Source: an uncultured Clostridia bacterium (lineage in GTDB: Bacteria; Bacillota; Clostridia; Christensenellales; Pumilibacteraceae). Taken from it: a stretch of 15,508 bases of DNA. A model generated the notes under the pieces. The model was given only the letters and a program-made list of their open reading frames with translations. It was not told the DNA's origin and searched no databases. The position numbers and the translations under genes are program-made. The stretch lies in assembly GCA_900553555.1 (NCBI GenBank), contig USEG01000008.1:1-15508 (forward strand). The letters are read 5' to 3'. Each line of letters starts with the position of its first letter. The stretch's first letter is position 1. Of this stretch, positions 1 through 6,371 are shown in pieces.

Positions 1-552
1 GCGCAGATTTAAGCCCACACGGGTTTTGCGCATAAACCACGCCACGACAATCGCCAGCGCGATGGCAATGTACACGAGTATGCGGTGCGAAAGGAAAATA
101 TCGGCAAACCAACCGAGATTTTTAAGCGCGGGTATTGCGTCCACAAGGGAAGTCTTTATAAGCTTGCTGGCGACGGCAAACCGCGACTTATCGATGGTCG
201 TCATAAAAAAGTCGGTAACGCCCGCGCCGAAAGTGGTAAGCGCAAGGCCGGTAATGTTTTGATTGCTTCTCAGCGTAACCGTTAAAAACGCGTATATAAG
301 TCCGCCGACGGCGGCGACTATCATGGACATCGCCAAAGCGCACAGCAGCAACAGTATAAAAGAAGCGTTTTGCGGATCCGAAAGACTGTTCATGTAAATC
401 TGTACGCCGAACGCTCCGCCCAGAGTTCCCATACACATTATGCCGGGTATACCCAAATTGAGATGCCCCGATTTTTCGGTAATGGTCTCGCCTATACAGC
501 CGTACAGGAAAACCATACATATATTTATCGCACTTACTAAAAACGCAATCAT
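1..552 (-). CDS. nupQ: Nucleoside ABC transporter permease (NupQ/YufQ type), 3' part cut by window edge
   Basis: Second membrane subunit of a BMP-type nucleoside importer. The visible 184 residues are the N-terminal part; the frame stays open to the left edge. Seen: a hydrophobic N-terminus, then the family-typical stretch E-K-S-G-H-L-N-L-G-I-P-G-I-M (about residues 22-35), which corresponds to the E-R-S-G-V-V-N-I-G-L-E-G motif of the BPD_transp_2 permeases, a long hydrophobic helix near 60-80, and L-R-S-N-Q-N-I-T-G-L-A (about 86-96), equivalent to the cytoplasmic coupling segment. The ATG overlaps the TGA of the upstream permease as ATGA, so translation is probably coupled and the two permeases are made in equal amounts. 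Symbols here follow the Bacillus subtilis nupNOPQ order; the actual substrate is inferred from the operon. Confidence 0.88.
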   Translation of the reverse strand, partial: MIAFLVSAINICMVFLYGCIGETITEKSGHLNLGIPGIMCMGTLGGAFGVQIYMNSLSDPQNASFILLLLCALAMSMIVAAVGGLIYAFLTVTLRSNQNITGLALTTFGAGVTDFFMTTIDKSRFAVASKLIKTSLVDAIPALKNLGWFADIFLSHRILVYIAIALAIVVAWFMRKTRVGLNLR

Positions 553-1712
553 TGTTTTTTACCTCCGTCCTTTAGAAAGTGACCGAAAGGAAATTTTTTC
601 TTGTCACGCAGTTTTATTTGATATTCGATAAAGAATTCGCTTCCTATGATAAAGAAATAAATAAGTCCCAGCACTATGTTGGAAGACGCCGAACTGGTGA
701 TGCCGAATTCGGTGTTTACGGTGGACATACCTTTGTCGATAAAGGTGATAAACAGCGACGCCACGACTATAAGTATGGGGTCGAGTTTTCCCAGCCACGC
801 CACCATGATGGCGGTAAAGCCCATATCGTGCGACAGATTGGGCGTAACGGTGTGATGAATACTGCCCACCAGCAGTACGCCCACTACGCCGCACAACGCG
901 CCGGACAGCGCAAGCGTGCGTATAATGACTTTCTTGACGTTCAGGCCGACATATTTCGCGGTGTTTTCGCTGCCGCCCACGATGGAAATCTCAAAGCCGT
1001 GCTTGCCGAACTTTAAGTAAACGCACATAAACGCCGTTATAAGCGCCACCACTATTATGCTTAGAAAATATTCGTTGCCGCCGATATCCGGCAAAACGGG
1101 GTTCTGCACCGGAAGAATAGTGTTGGATCCGCTGTCGGCAAACGCCGTAATGAAGTATGTTCCCAGCCCCATGGCTATATAATTCATCATCAGCGTAAAC
1201 AGCGATTCGTTGGTCTTGAAAAACGCCTTGAAAATAGCGGGAATCACCGCCCAGACGGCGCCTGCCAGTACTCCGGCCACTATCATTACGATTATTACCA
1301 GCCAATCGGGCCATACTCCGCCGAGCAGCTTTATTATAAGCATGGTTGCAATGCACGATATCATTATCTGACCGTTACCGCCGAGATTCCAAAAGCGCAT
1401 CTTAAACGCCGGCAGCAGCGCCAGCGCCACGCACAAAAGCAGCGCCGTTTCGCCCAAAAGCGTATATATGCGGCGTTCGGGACGTGCCGAGCCCAAGCCT
1501 ATCGCGCCTTTAAATAAGTAAACGAAAAAGTCCAAAATGCTGTTGTTGGACAGCAGTGAACATATTGTGGCGCCCAGCAGAAGACTTATCAAAAGTGCTC
1601 CGATTTTTATAAGAATACTTTTATAGAGCGGCGCAGCGGGAGCCTTTACAAGGTGCAGCAGCGGCTCTTTTTGTCTTGTCTGCGGGTCTTTGGTTTTCAT
1701 GTTATTCTTCAT
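549..1712 (-). CDS. nupP: Nucleoside ABC transporter permease (NupP/YufP type)
   Basis: First membrane subunit of the nucleoside importer, 387 aa, a little longer than the roughly 350 aa usual for the family because of a polar N-terminal lead of about 30 residues. Seen: several hydrophobic segments starting near residue 33, the motif W-N-L-G-G-N-G-Q-I-M-I (family form F-N-I-G-x-E-G-Q), and N-E-S-L-F-T-L-M-M-N-Y-I-A (family form N-E-V-I-x-T-L-M-x-N-Y). I chose the ATG at 1712, which overlaps the 3' end of the ATPase gene by 11 nt, because a GGAGG lies 12 nt before it inside that gene. The ATG at 1700 lacks as good a site but remains possible. It ends in an ATGA overlap with the next permease. 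The order lipoprotein-ATPase-permease-permease is that of B. subtilis nupNOPQ. Confidence 0.92.
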   Translation of the reverse strand: MKNNMKTKDPQTRQKEPLLHLVKAPAAPLYKSILIKIGALLISLLLGATICSLLSNNSILDFFVYLFKGAIGLGSARPERRIYTLLGETALLLCVALALLPAFKMRFWNLGGNGQIMISCIATMLIIKLLGGVWPDWLVIIVMIVAGVLAGAVWAVIPAIFKAFFKTNESLFTLMMNYIAMGLGTYFITAFADSGSNTILPVQNPVLPDIGGNEYFLSIIVVALITAFMCVYLKFGKHGFEISIVGGSENTAKYVGLNVKKVIIRTLALSGALCGVVGVLLVGSIHHTVTPNLSHDMGFTAIMVAWLGKLDPILIVVASLFITFIDKGMSTVNTEFGITSSASSNIVLGLIYFFIIGSEFFIEYQIKLRDKKKFPFGHFLKDGGKKQ

Positions 1713-3447
1713 GCTTTTTATTGTCCTCCGCCTCTTCGGCCGCTTTCCACTGTTCCTCGGACAGATTGCTGTCTTTGGCTTTTCCCGGATTTTTATCCTT
1801 TTTGATTGCCAGCATATCCAAAGAACCTGTCATCATAAGGCCCAAATCTTCCTTGGTCGTGTTGTCGGCATTGACTATGCCCATTATTCTGCCGTGGCAC
1901 AGCACCATAATCTTGTCGCACAGCGCCAGCATGACGTCCAGATCCTCTCCCACAAACAGAATACCCGTTCCCTTCTTTTTCTGCTCGTTGATTATGTCGT
2001 AAATGGCGTAAGACGAATTGACGTCCAGCCCGCGCACGGGATACGCGGTGATGATGACGTTGGGCGAAGATTCTATTTCGCGTCCCACAAGCACCTTTTG
2101 AACATTGCCCCCGGACAGCTGTCTTACGGGCGTTTCGGTGGAAGGAGTGACGATTTCCAGCTTGTTTATAAGATTTTTCGCTTCGGCGCGCGCCTGTTTT
2201 CTGTCCACAAACGGATAGGGCAGCTTGTTTATCACTTTAATAATGGCGTTTAACGCTTTTTTACACGCCGCAACGAACTTGTTGTCGTCTTGCTTTATGT
2301 TTATTGCCGCAATGTTGCTTTTTTTGTTGTTAAAGGTCTTTAACATCATGTTGTCGGTGATGCTCATCGACGGCACAAGACCCATGCCCAGGCGGTCTTC
2401 GGGAATAAAGCTCATCGAAACGCCCTTGTCGATAATTTCCTTGGGCGGCAATCCCACAATGCTCTCGCCTTTGTGCATGATAAAGCCCGACTCTATGCGG
2501 CGCAGTCCGGCAATGGCTTCGCACAATTCCTTCTGGCCGCAGCCGGCAATACCCGCGACGCCGAGTATTTCTCCTCCGCGGATATAAAAACTCGCGTTGT
2601 CGATGGCAAGGCTGCCGTCATCGGATTTGACGCTCAGTTCGCGTATTTCCAGCAAGGGTCTGTCGATGGTTACCGCAGGTCTGTCGATTTTGAGCTGTAC
2701 TTTGTCGCCCACCATCATTTCCGTAAGCATGTACGGGTTTGCGTCGGCGGTGTCTACCGTCGCGATGTATTCGCCCTTGCGCAGTATCGCCACTCTGTCC
2801 GATATTTCCATGACCTCGGACAGTTTGTGGGTAATGATGATTATGGACTTGCCGTCGGCGCGCATATTGCGGATGACGCCGAACAGTTTTTGCGTCTCCT
2901 GAGGCGTGAGCACCGCGGTGGGCTCGTCCAATATGAGAATTTCGGCGCCGCGCAGCAAAACTTTGACTATTTCGAGCGTTTGCTTTTCCGACACCTCCAT
3001 GTCGTATACTTTTTTGTCGAGATCTATATTAAAACCGTATTTGCCGCATATTTCGTCGGCTTTGTTACGGATAGCTTTCATGCTTGTCTTTTTTAGCCCC
3101 AGCGCCATGTTCTGCAAGGCCGTAAAAATGTCTATCAGTTTAAAATGCTGATGCACCATGCCGATGTGCAGATTGTACGCGTCTTTCGGCGTCTTGATGG
3201 ACACTGGCTGCCCGTTGATGTATATGTGCCCCGAATCGGGAAAGTATATGCCGGCGAGCATATTCATGAGCGTGGTTTTTCCGCTGCCGTTTTCGCCCAG
3301 CAATGCCATAACTTCTCCGCGTTTTACGTCAAACGTTATGTTGCTGTTCGCGTGCACTTTGCCGAATGACTTGCCTACTTCTTCAAAAAATACGGCTGTG
3401 TCGTCCATCGGTCGTTGTGCGGCGTTTTTGGTTAATGCTGTATCCAT
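1702..3447 (-). CDS. nupO: Nucleoside ABC transporter ATP-binding protein with two nucleotide-binding domains (NupO/YufO type)
   Basis: Energy-coupling subunit of the nucleoside importer, two fused ATPase domains, 581 aa. First domain: Walker A G-E-N-G-S-G-K-T-T at 51-59, Q-loop Gln100, signature-like V-S-E-K-Q at 152-156, Walker B I-L-I-L-D-E at 170-175, H-loop His207. Second domain: degenerate P-loop G-I-A-G-C-G-Q at 299-305, clean signature L-S-G-G-N at 444-448, and a Walker B (463-470) lacking the acidic pair, as is common in this sugar/nucleoside-type family. Relatives are about 510 aa; the excess is a basic insertion near 372-415 and a charged C-terminal tail from about 549. The ATG at 3447 is chosen over an in-frame ATG at 3510 because AGGAG lies 5 nt upstream and the longer version would read through the intergenic hairpin. 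Confidence 0.93.
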   Translation of the reverse strand: MDTALTKNAAQRPMDDTAVFFEEVGKSFGKVHANSNITFDVKRGEVMALLGENGSGKTTLMNMLAGIYFPDSGHIYINGQPVSIKTPKDAYNLHIGMVHQHFKLIDIFTALQNMALGLKKTSMKAIRNKADEICGKYGFNIDLDKKVYDMEVSEKQTLEIVKVLLRGAEILILDEPTAVLTPQETQKLFGVIRNMRADGKSIIIITHKLSEVMEISDRVAILRKGEYIATVDTADANPYMLTEMMVGDKVQLKIDRPAVTIDRPLLEIRELSVKSDDGSLAIDNASFYIRGGEILGVAGIAGCGQKELCEAIAGLRRIESGFIMHKGESIVGLPPKEIIDKGVSMSFIPEDRLGMGLVPSMSITDNMMLKTFNNKKSNIAAINIKQDDNKFVAACKKALNAIIKVINKLPYPFVDRKQARAEAKNLINKLEIVTPSTETPVRQLSGGNVQKVLVGREIESSPNVIITAYPVRGLDVNSSYAIYDIINEQKKKGTGILFVGEDLDVMLALCDKIMVLCHGRIMGIVNADNTTKEDLGLMMTGSLDMLAIKKDKNPGKAKDSNLSEEQWKAAEEAEDNKKHEE

Positions 3448-3463
3448 TGCGTCTCCTGTCCTG

Positions 3464-3504
3464 AAAAATAAATATATCCAAGGGGCAGATATAATGCCCC
3501 TTGG
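3464..3504 (-). terminator. Attenuator or mRNA-stabilising hairpin between lipoprotein and ATPase genes
   Basis: A perfect 10-bp stem (3478-3487 with 3495-3504, CCAAGGGGCA / TGCCCCTTGG) with a 7-nt loop lies in the 93-nt gap downstream of the lipoprotein gene. On the minus strand it is followed by an interrupted A/U-rich tract (3477-3464). Since the ATPase gene begins only 17 nt beyond and has no obvious promoter of its own, it is more likely a partial terminator or 3'-end protector than a full stop. Such hairpins commonly give excess binding protein over membrane components. Confidence 0.75.
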
Positions 3505-3540
3505 GTACAATTTATACGTTTTACTTAATGCTTATAAAAA

Positions 3541-4812
3541 TTAGTCAGCCAAATTTAACGTAATTCCGTCGATATCCATATCAAAGTAGGGAGCCGAACG
3601 GTTGGTGTCGACTGCAGATTCGTTGAAATAGGTAATGCCGTTTTCGGTCTTAACTACTTCGACACCGTTCTGTTTCGCCGATACAAGTCTGTTGCCTTCA
3701 ATAACTACGTCGGTCAAAGCGGGGAAGCTGTTGCCTGCGCTCTTGTATTCGGACAACGTAAAGGTGCTGGTATCAAACACTTTGATGGTGCCGTTTCTGA
3801 GTCCTGCCGCCACTTCTTCGAGCACTTCCATGGTGCCTGCTGCGGGAGCTACCGTACCGAGTTCGCTGAGGCAAACCGAGCCGGTATCAAAAGTTTCGCC
3901 CAGACCCTGTACCCAGTCGGCTGCGATTTCGGTGCCGTTCTTAACGCATTCGATGATGTATTCGAAGTACGGCTGCCAGTTGATTCTGGAAGAGATGATG
4001 AAGGTGTTGGGGCACTGCGATGCGGTGCTTCCGTTGTAGGAAACGTTGGGAACGCCTGCCGTTTCACAAGCCTTGGGAGCTCCCCAGGAGTCGGCATGCT
4101 GCGAGATGATGACGCAGCCCTTCTCGATAAGCGAGTTGGCGGCGTTTCTTTCCAAAGTTTCGTCATACCAGCTGTTGGTAAATTCGACGATCATGTTTAC
4201 GGTGATGTTTTCCACATCAAAGGCCTTGCGAACGCCCAGCAGCCAGGACGTATATCCGGACTTAACTTCGGCATAGGGGAAAGCGCCCACATAGCCGACG
4301 GTGATTACGCCGTCTTTTGCAATGCTGTTGTCGGCCTCGTACATGGCTTTAAGCTTAACGCCCGCAGCAACGCCGGCAAGATATCTTCCTTCATAGATGG
4401 ACGCAAAAGCGTTGTGGAAATTAGTAAGCGACTTATCCGTCTGCGTGGTTGTGCCGGTAGCGTGGCAGAACTCAACGTCGGGATACTGCGCCGCAGCTTC
4501 TCTCAAAAACGGCTCGTGACCGAAAGAGTCGGCAAACACCAATTTACAACCGTCATCCGCGAGATCCATAGCAGCAGTTTTGCAGGTTTCATCCTCCGGA
4601 ATCTGGGTTCTGATGACCGCCTCTACTCCCTGTGCCTTACATGCCGCTTCAAAAGCGTCGATGAAGTTTTTGTCGTAAGTCGAGTTGCTGTCATGCAAAG
4701 CGATGAGTCCGACTCTCAAAGTGTCGGAGTTGTTGCCGCCGCAAGCAGCGAGACCGAAACAACAGGTAACCGCCGCGACTACGGCCAGTAAAATTGTGAC
4801 AATCTTTTTCAT
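3541..4812 (-). CDS. nupN: BMP-family nucleoside-binding lipoprotein (NupN-like)
   Basis: Extracellular substrate-binding lipoprotein of the importer, 423 aa. Seen: a lipoprotein signal peptide with basic start M-K-K, hydrophobic core, and lipobox L-A-A-C with the lipidated Cys at 24, then a G-G-N-N-S linker. The mature part has the BMP fold hallmarks: V-G-L-I near 34, F-A-D-S-F-G-H near 92 (family G-x-G-F/D-S), A-F-A-S-I-Y-E-G-R-Y-L-A-G-V-A-A-G near 136-152, V-G-Y-V-G-A near 172, and N-S-W-Y-D near 212. A GGAGG 11 nt before the ATG sets the start. It follows xpt by 70 nt without a terminator on this strand, so it shares the guanine riboswitch. Ligand is inferred to be a purine nucleoside or base. 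About 60 extra C-terminal residues compared with typical PnrA-like proteins are of unknown role. Confidence 0.93.
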   Translation of the reverse strand: MKKIVTILLAVVAAVTCCFGLAACGGNNSDTLRVGLIALHDSNSTYDKNFIDAFEAACKAQGVEAVIRTQIPEDETCKTAAMDLADDGCKLVFADSFGHEPFLREAAAQYPDVEFCHATGTTTQTDKSLTNFHNAFASIYEGRYLAGVAAGVKLKAMYEADNSIAKDGVITVGYVGAFPYAEVKSGYTSWLLGVRKAFDVENITVNMIVEFTNSWYDETLERNAANSLIEKGCVIISQHADSWGAPKACETAGVPNVSYNGSTASQCPNTFIISSRINWQPYFEYIIECVKNGTEIAADWVQGLGETFDTGSVCLSELGTVAPAAGTMEVLEEVAAGLRNGTIKVFDTSTFTLSEYKSAGNSFPALTDVVIEGNRLVSAKQNGVEVVKTENGITYFNESAVDTNRSAPYFDMDIDGITLNLAD

Positions 4813-4882
4813 TATAAAAAATACCTCCGTACCCTTTCGGGTTTTTTGACCTCCAAAACATCATTTCCCCGAATAACAAGCA

Positions 4883-5455
4883 TCACTTTCTGAATGTAAT
4901 CGAGCCGTCCTTCATGCCGTCGATTATCGCCAGCGACAGCAAATCTATACCGTCGGCTCTTATCTTGTCGCCTCCGCCCTGGAATCCCTTTTCCACCGCG
5001 ACGGAAATGCCGCAGAGCTTGGCGCCGGCGTCGCTGACAAGGCTTCTTAGTGCCGTCGTCGCGTTTCCCACCGCCAAAAAGTCGTCCACAATAAGCACGT
5101 TATCGTCTTTACCAAGGTATTCTTTCGGCACCTTTATGGTGTTGACGCCCGGCCGCGTAAAAGAAGGACATACGGCGCTGTACATCTCTCCGTCGTCGTT
5201 TAGCGCCTTGCTCTTTTTGGCAAAGACCATATTGCAGCCAAACCTTTCCGCCACCAATATCGCAAGCGCAATGCCCGACGCCTCGACCGTAAGAATTTTG
5301 TTTACTCCGCTGCCGGCAAAGTGCTTGTACACCTCATCGGCCATCGCAGCAAGCAAAACCGCGTCTATCTGGTGATTGACGAAACTGCCGACGTTGAGCA
5401 CGTCGCCCGGCAATACTTTACCTCTTTCGGCAATAGCTTTTTCCAACAGTTCCAT
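4883..5455 (-). CDS. xpt: Xanthine phosphoribosyltransferase
   Basis: Cytosolic purine salvage enzyme: xanthine + PRPP to XMP + pyrophosphate. 190 aa against 194 in B. subtilis Xpt, with the same beginning (M-E-x-L). Seen: V-x-S-F-V-N-H-Q-I-D near 22-31, the V-E-A-S-G-I-A segment near 58-63, the F-A-K-K-x-K-A-L segment near 78-85, and the PRPP-binding motif V-L-I-V-D-D-F-L-A-V-G-N-A at 120-132 with the paired Asp typical of type I phosphoribosyltransferases. The ATG at 5455 is preferred over an in-frame GTG at 5461 since GGAAGG lies 5 nt before the ATG and overlaps the region needed by the GTG. It is the first gene of the purine operon, below a guanine riboswitch. Confidence 0.95.
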   Translation of the reverse strand: MELLEKAIAERGKVLPGDVLNVGSFVNHQIDAVLLAAMADEVYKHFAGSGVNKILTVEASGIALAILVAERFGCNMVFAKKSKALNDDGEMYSAVCPSFTRPGVNTIKVPKEYLGKDDNVLIVDDFLAVGNATTALRSLVSDAGAKLCGISVAVEKGFQGGGDKIRADGIDLLSLAIIDGMKDGSITFRK

Positions 5456-5465
5456 AAACACCTTC

Positions 5466-5499
5466 CGAAAATAAAAAATCGATTGAAAAAAATCAATCG
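5466..5499 (-). terminator. Intrinsic terminator of the guanine riboswitch expression platform
   Basis: A perfect 7-bp stem (5480-5486 with 5493-5499, CGATTGA / TCAATCG) with a 6-nt loop is followed on the minus strand by ATTTTTTATTTT (5479-5468), just upstream of the xpt ribosome binding site. It lies between aptamer and start codon, as in known transcription-terminating guanine switches, so ligand binding is expected to lower expression of the operon. Confidence 0.8.
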
Positions 5500-5550
5500 T
5501 TTGCCAACATTCCGCAAAAAAACAAAAACGCCCTTTTCGCGCCGATGTTA

Positions 5551-5622
5551 AAAACCAATAGTCGCTCCTGTGGCGTTGCGGTAGAAACGTTCGTGCCTTT
5601 TATACGAACCTATATTGGCAAA
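5551..5622 (-). promoter_or_regulatory. Guanine-class purine riboswitch aptamer
   Basis: Read on the minus strand. P1 is CCAATA (5618-5613) with TATTGG (5560-5555). P2 is GTTCGT (5609-5604) with ACGAAC (5594-5589). The purine-switch junction GTTTCTACC sits at 5588-5580, and the 3' junction GACTAT at 5563-5558 carries the C that pairs with guanine or hypoxanthine; an adenine switch has U there. Loop 2 has AAAAGGC and loop 3 ACGCCAC, giving a possible GG/CC kissing contact. P3 is unusually weak, closed by about three G-C pairs. Placement in front of xpt matches the classic B. subtilis location. Confidence 0.9.
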
Positions 5623-5638
5623 GTCAATTTACAAATCA

Positions 5639-5667
5639 AGTATAGTAAAAACAAGCGTCAAAGTCAA
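5639..5667 (-). promoter_or_regulatory. Sigma-A promoter of the xpt-nup purine operon
   Basis: On the minus strand -35 TTGACT (5667-5662), a 17-nt spacer and -10 TATACT (5644-5639) put transcription start near 5632, about a dozen bases before the riboswitch P1. The -35 overlaps the stop codon of a small upstream ORF, so the island boundary lies very close to this promoter. Confidence 0.85.
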
Positions 5668-5798
5668 GCGTTTGAATGCGCTTTTTGACGCTTTTTGACG
5701 AAAAGATGAAATTTTTTTGAGAAACGTTTATAGCACTCGCCGCTGACTTCGATTTCGCTTGTCGTTCCGTCCGCGAACATGTATCTGATTGTTTGCAT
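5664..5798 (-). CDS. Small ORF of 44 aa, possibly a truncated N-terminus of a mobile-element protein
   Basis: 44 codons with AAGGA 11 nt before the ATG. The N-terminal stretch I-R-Y-M-F-A-D-G-T-T-S-E-I-E-V (4-18) resembles, from memory, the start of small sigma-factor-like helix-turn-helix proteins carried by Clostridial conjugative elements. The rest (Lys-rich, F-S-K-K-F-H-L-F near 26-33) does not continue that similarity, and the stop falls inside the -35 of the xpt promoter. I read it as a remnant cut at the island edge, or a genuine tiny protein. The family assignment is a guess; the frame and ribosome site are visible. Confidence 0.4.
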   Translation of the reverse strand: MQTIRYMFADGTTSEIEVSGECYKRFSKKFHLFVKKRQKAHSNA

Positions 5799-5869
5799 TA
5801 TGTTGTCCGTCCTTTTCGATTTCTTGTTTTTGGAAACCGACTGAAACGGACAATTTTCGCAATAAAGAA

Positions 5870-5908
5870 CGCCCGCCAGCCGAGAACTAAATCTCGATCT
5901 GACGGGCG
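5870..5908. repeat. Hairpin with nested stem
   Basis: CGCCCGCCAG (5870-5879) pairs with CTGACGGGCG (5899-5908). The single mismatch on the plus strand becomes a G-U pair when read on the minus strand, which favours a minus-strand RNA. An inner stem CGAGA / TCTCG (5881-5885, 5892-5896) caps it. A short, broken U tract (TTCTTTATT) follows on the minus strand, so it may be a weak second terminator. Confidence 0.6.
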
Positions 5909-5913
5909 CAAAA

Positions 5914-5986
5914 ACAATATAAAAAAAGAACCCGACAAACTTCTGAACTAAATCAAGAGATTTAGCCCTGAAAATTTGTCGGGTTC
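5914..5986 (-). terminator. Strong intrinsic terminator with nested stem
   Basis: A perfect 12-bp outer stem (5928-5939 with 5975-5986, GAACCCGACAAA / TTTGTCGGGTTC) encloses a perfect 7-bp inner stem (5948-5954 with 5959-5965, tetraloop AAGA on the plus strand). On the minus strand seven U residues follow (5927-5921), then more U. Probably ends read-through from the PadR operon before it enters the purine operon promoter. Confidence 0.75.
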
Positions 5987-6111
5987 ATACTCTTTCGCGG
6001 AGAGTTTCAACACCTTGAACAAATGCCAGCCGTAGGCGAGCGTGCGCATACAACCCTGTTATTCGTTTGATTTGGGATATGTATTGCGCTTATTATGAAC
6101 TGTCAAAGCAT

Positions 6112-6184
6112 AAAAAAAGAATTGAGTGCGACATTTCTGCCCCCGAAAATAAATACTTTTGCTTTACTTTCGTACACCCAATTC
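6112..6184 (-). terminator. Terminator of the PadR-hydrolase-zinc ribbon operon
   Basis: On the minus strand GAATTGGGTG (6184-6175) pairs with CACTCAATTC (6128-6119), ten pairs with one G-U. CGA/TCG can extend the stem past a 2-nt bulge. Seven U residues follow directly (6118-6112). The loop is long (about 40 nt). It starts 26 nt after the zinc-ribbon stop codon, which fits an operon end. Confidence 0.65.
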
Positions 6185-6209
6185 GTTATCTTTACAGTTA
6201 TTTGTAGCC

Positions 6210-6371
6210 TTATGCTTTTTCGGCTATCGTCTTTTGAATGGTAATTTTGCCGTCCTTAATTTCAATCAGCATTTTAGCCCCGCATTTCGGACAATGTATT
6301 TCTATCGTTGAGCCGTCGCCTGCTTTCAATAATTTGTACCCGCAAGAGGGGCATACCGTGTAGTAGTTCAT
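6210..6371 (-). CDS. 53-aa zinc-ribbon protein (Cys-rich KTR-like)
   Basis: A very small protein with two CxxC knuckles, C-P-S-C-G (Cys7, Cys10) and C-P-K-C-G (Cys27, Cys30), followed by a beta-rich tail L-I-E-I-K-D-G-K-I-T-I. This layout matches the Cys-rich KTR family, small proteins often found near resistance or accessory genes in Gram-positive mobile elements, although the K-T-R residues themselves are replaced by K-L-L. It probably binds one zinc ion; whether it contacts nucleic acid or protein is unknown. Its ATG overlaps the hydrolase TGA as ATGA and AAAAGGA precedes it by 6 nt, so it is the third gene of the PadR operon and likely translationally coupled. Confidence 0.8.
   Translation of the reverse strand: MNYYTVCPSCGYKLLKAGDGSTIEIHCPKCGAKMLIEIKDGKITIQKTIAEKA

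Larger units (their letters stand above)
5799..6209. other. Intergenic stretch with three terminator-like hairpins
   Basis: The 411 bases between the 44-aa ORF and the zinc-ribbon gene hold three hairpins, described separately at 5870-5908, 5914-5986 and 6112-6184. A 33-codon minus-strand frame (5948-6049) lies between two of them but has no ribosome site and overlaps the terminator stem. I see no other gene. Confidence 0.5.

Noticed and set aside
4835..4852. Plus-strand mini-terminator ACCC TTTC GGGT followed by T residues between bmp lipoprotein and xpt.
   Set aside because: Only four pairs and on the strand opposite to the genes. On the coding strand it is just a small GAAA-loop hairpin near the ribosome site, without a U tract.
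5455..5461. GTG at 5461 as the xpt start.
   Set aside because: GGAAGG is placed correctly for the ATG at 5455 and overlaps the base before the GTG; the ATG also matches the start of B. subtilis Xpt.
5681..5700. Tandem 10-nt repeat CTTTTTGACG as a CRISPR or iteron.
   Set aside because: Only two directly adjoining copies with no spacer; too little for a CRISPR array or an origin.
5600..5800. Second copy of the tRNA-Ala 3' end as the other attachment site.
   Set aside because: I looked for the T-arm/acceptor sequence near the left edge of the island and through the window and did not find it.
5948..6049. 33-codon minus-strand frame with plausible residues (Y-G-W-H-L-F-K-V-L-K).
   Set aside because: No ribosome binding site, its end lies within the terminator stem, and no family is recognised. 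Could be a gene remnant.
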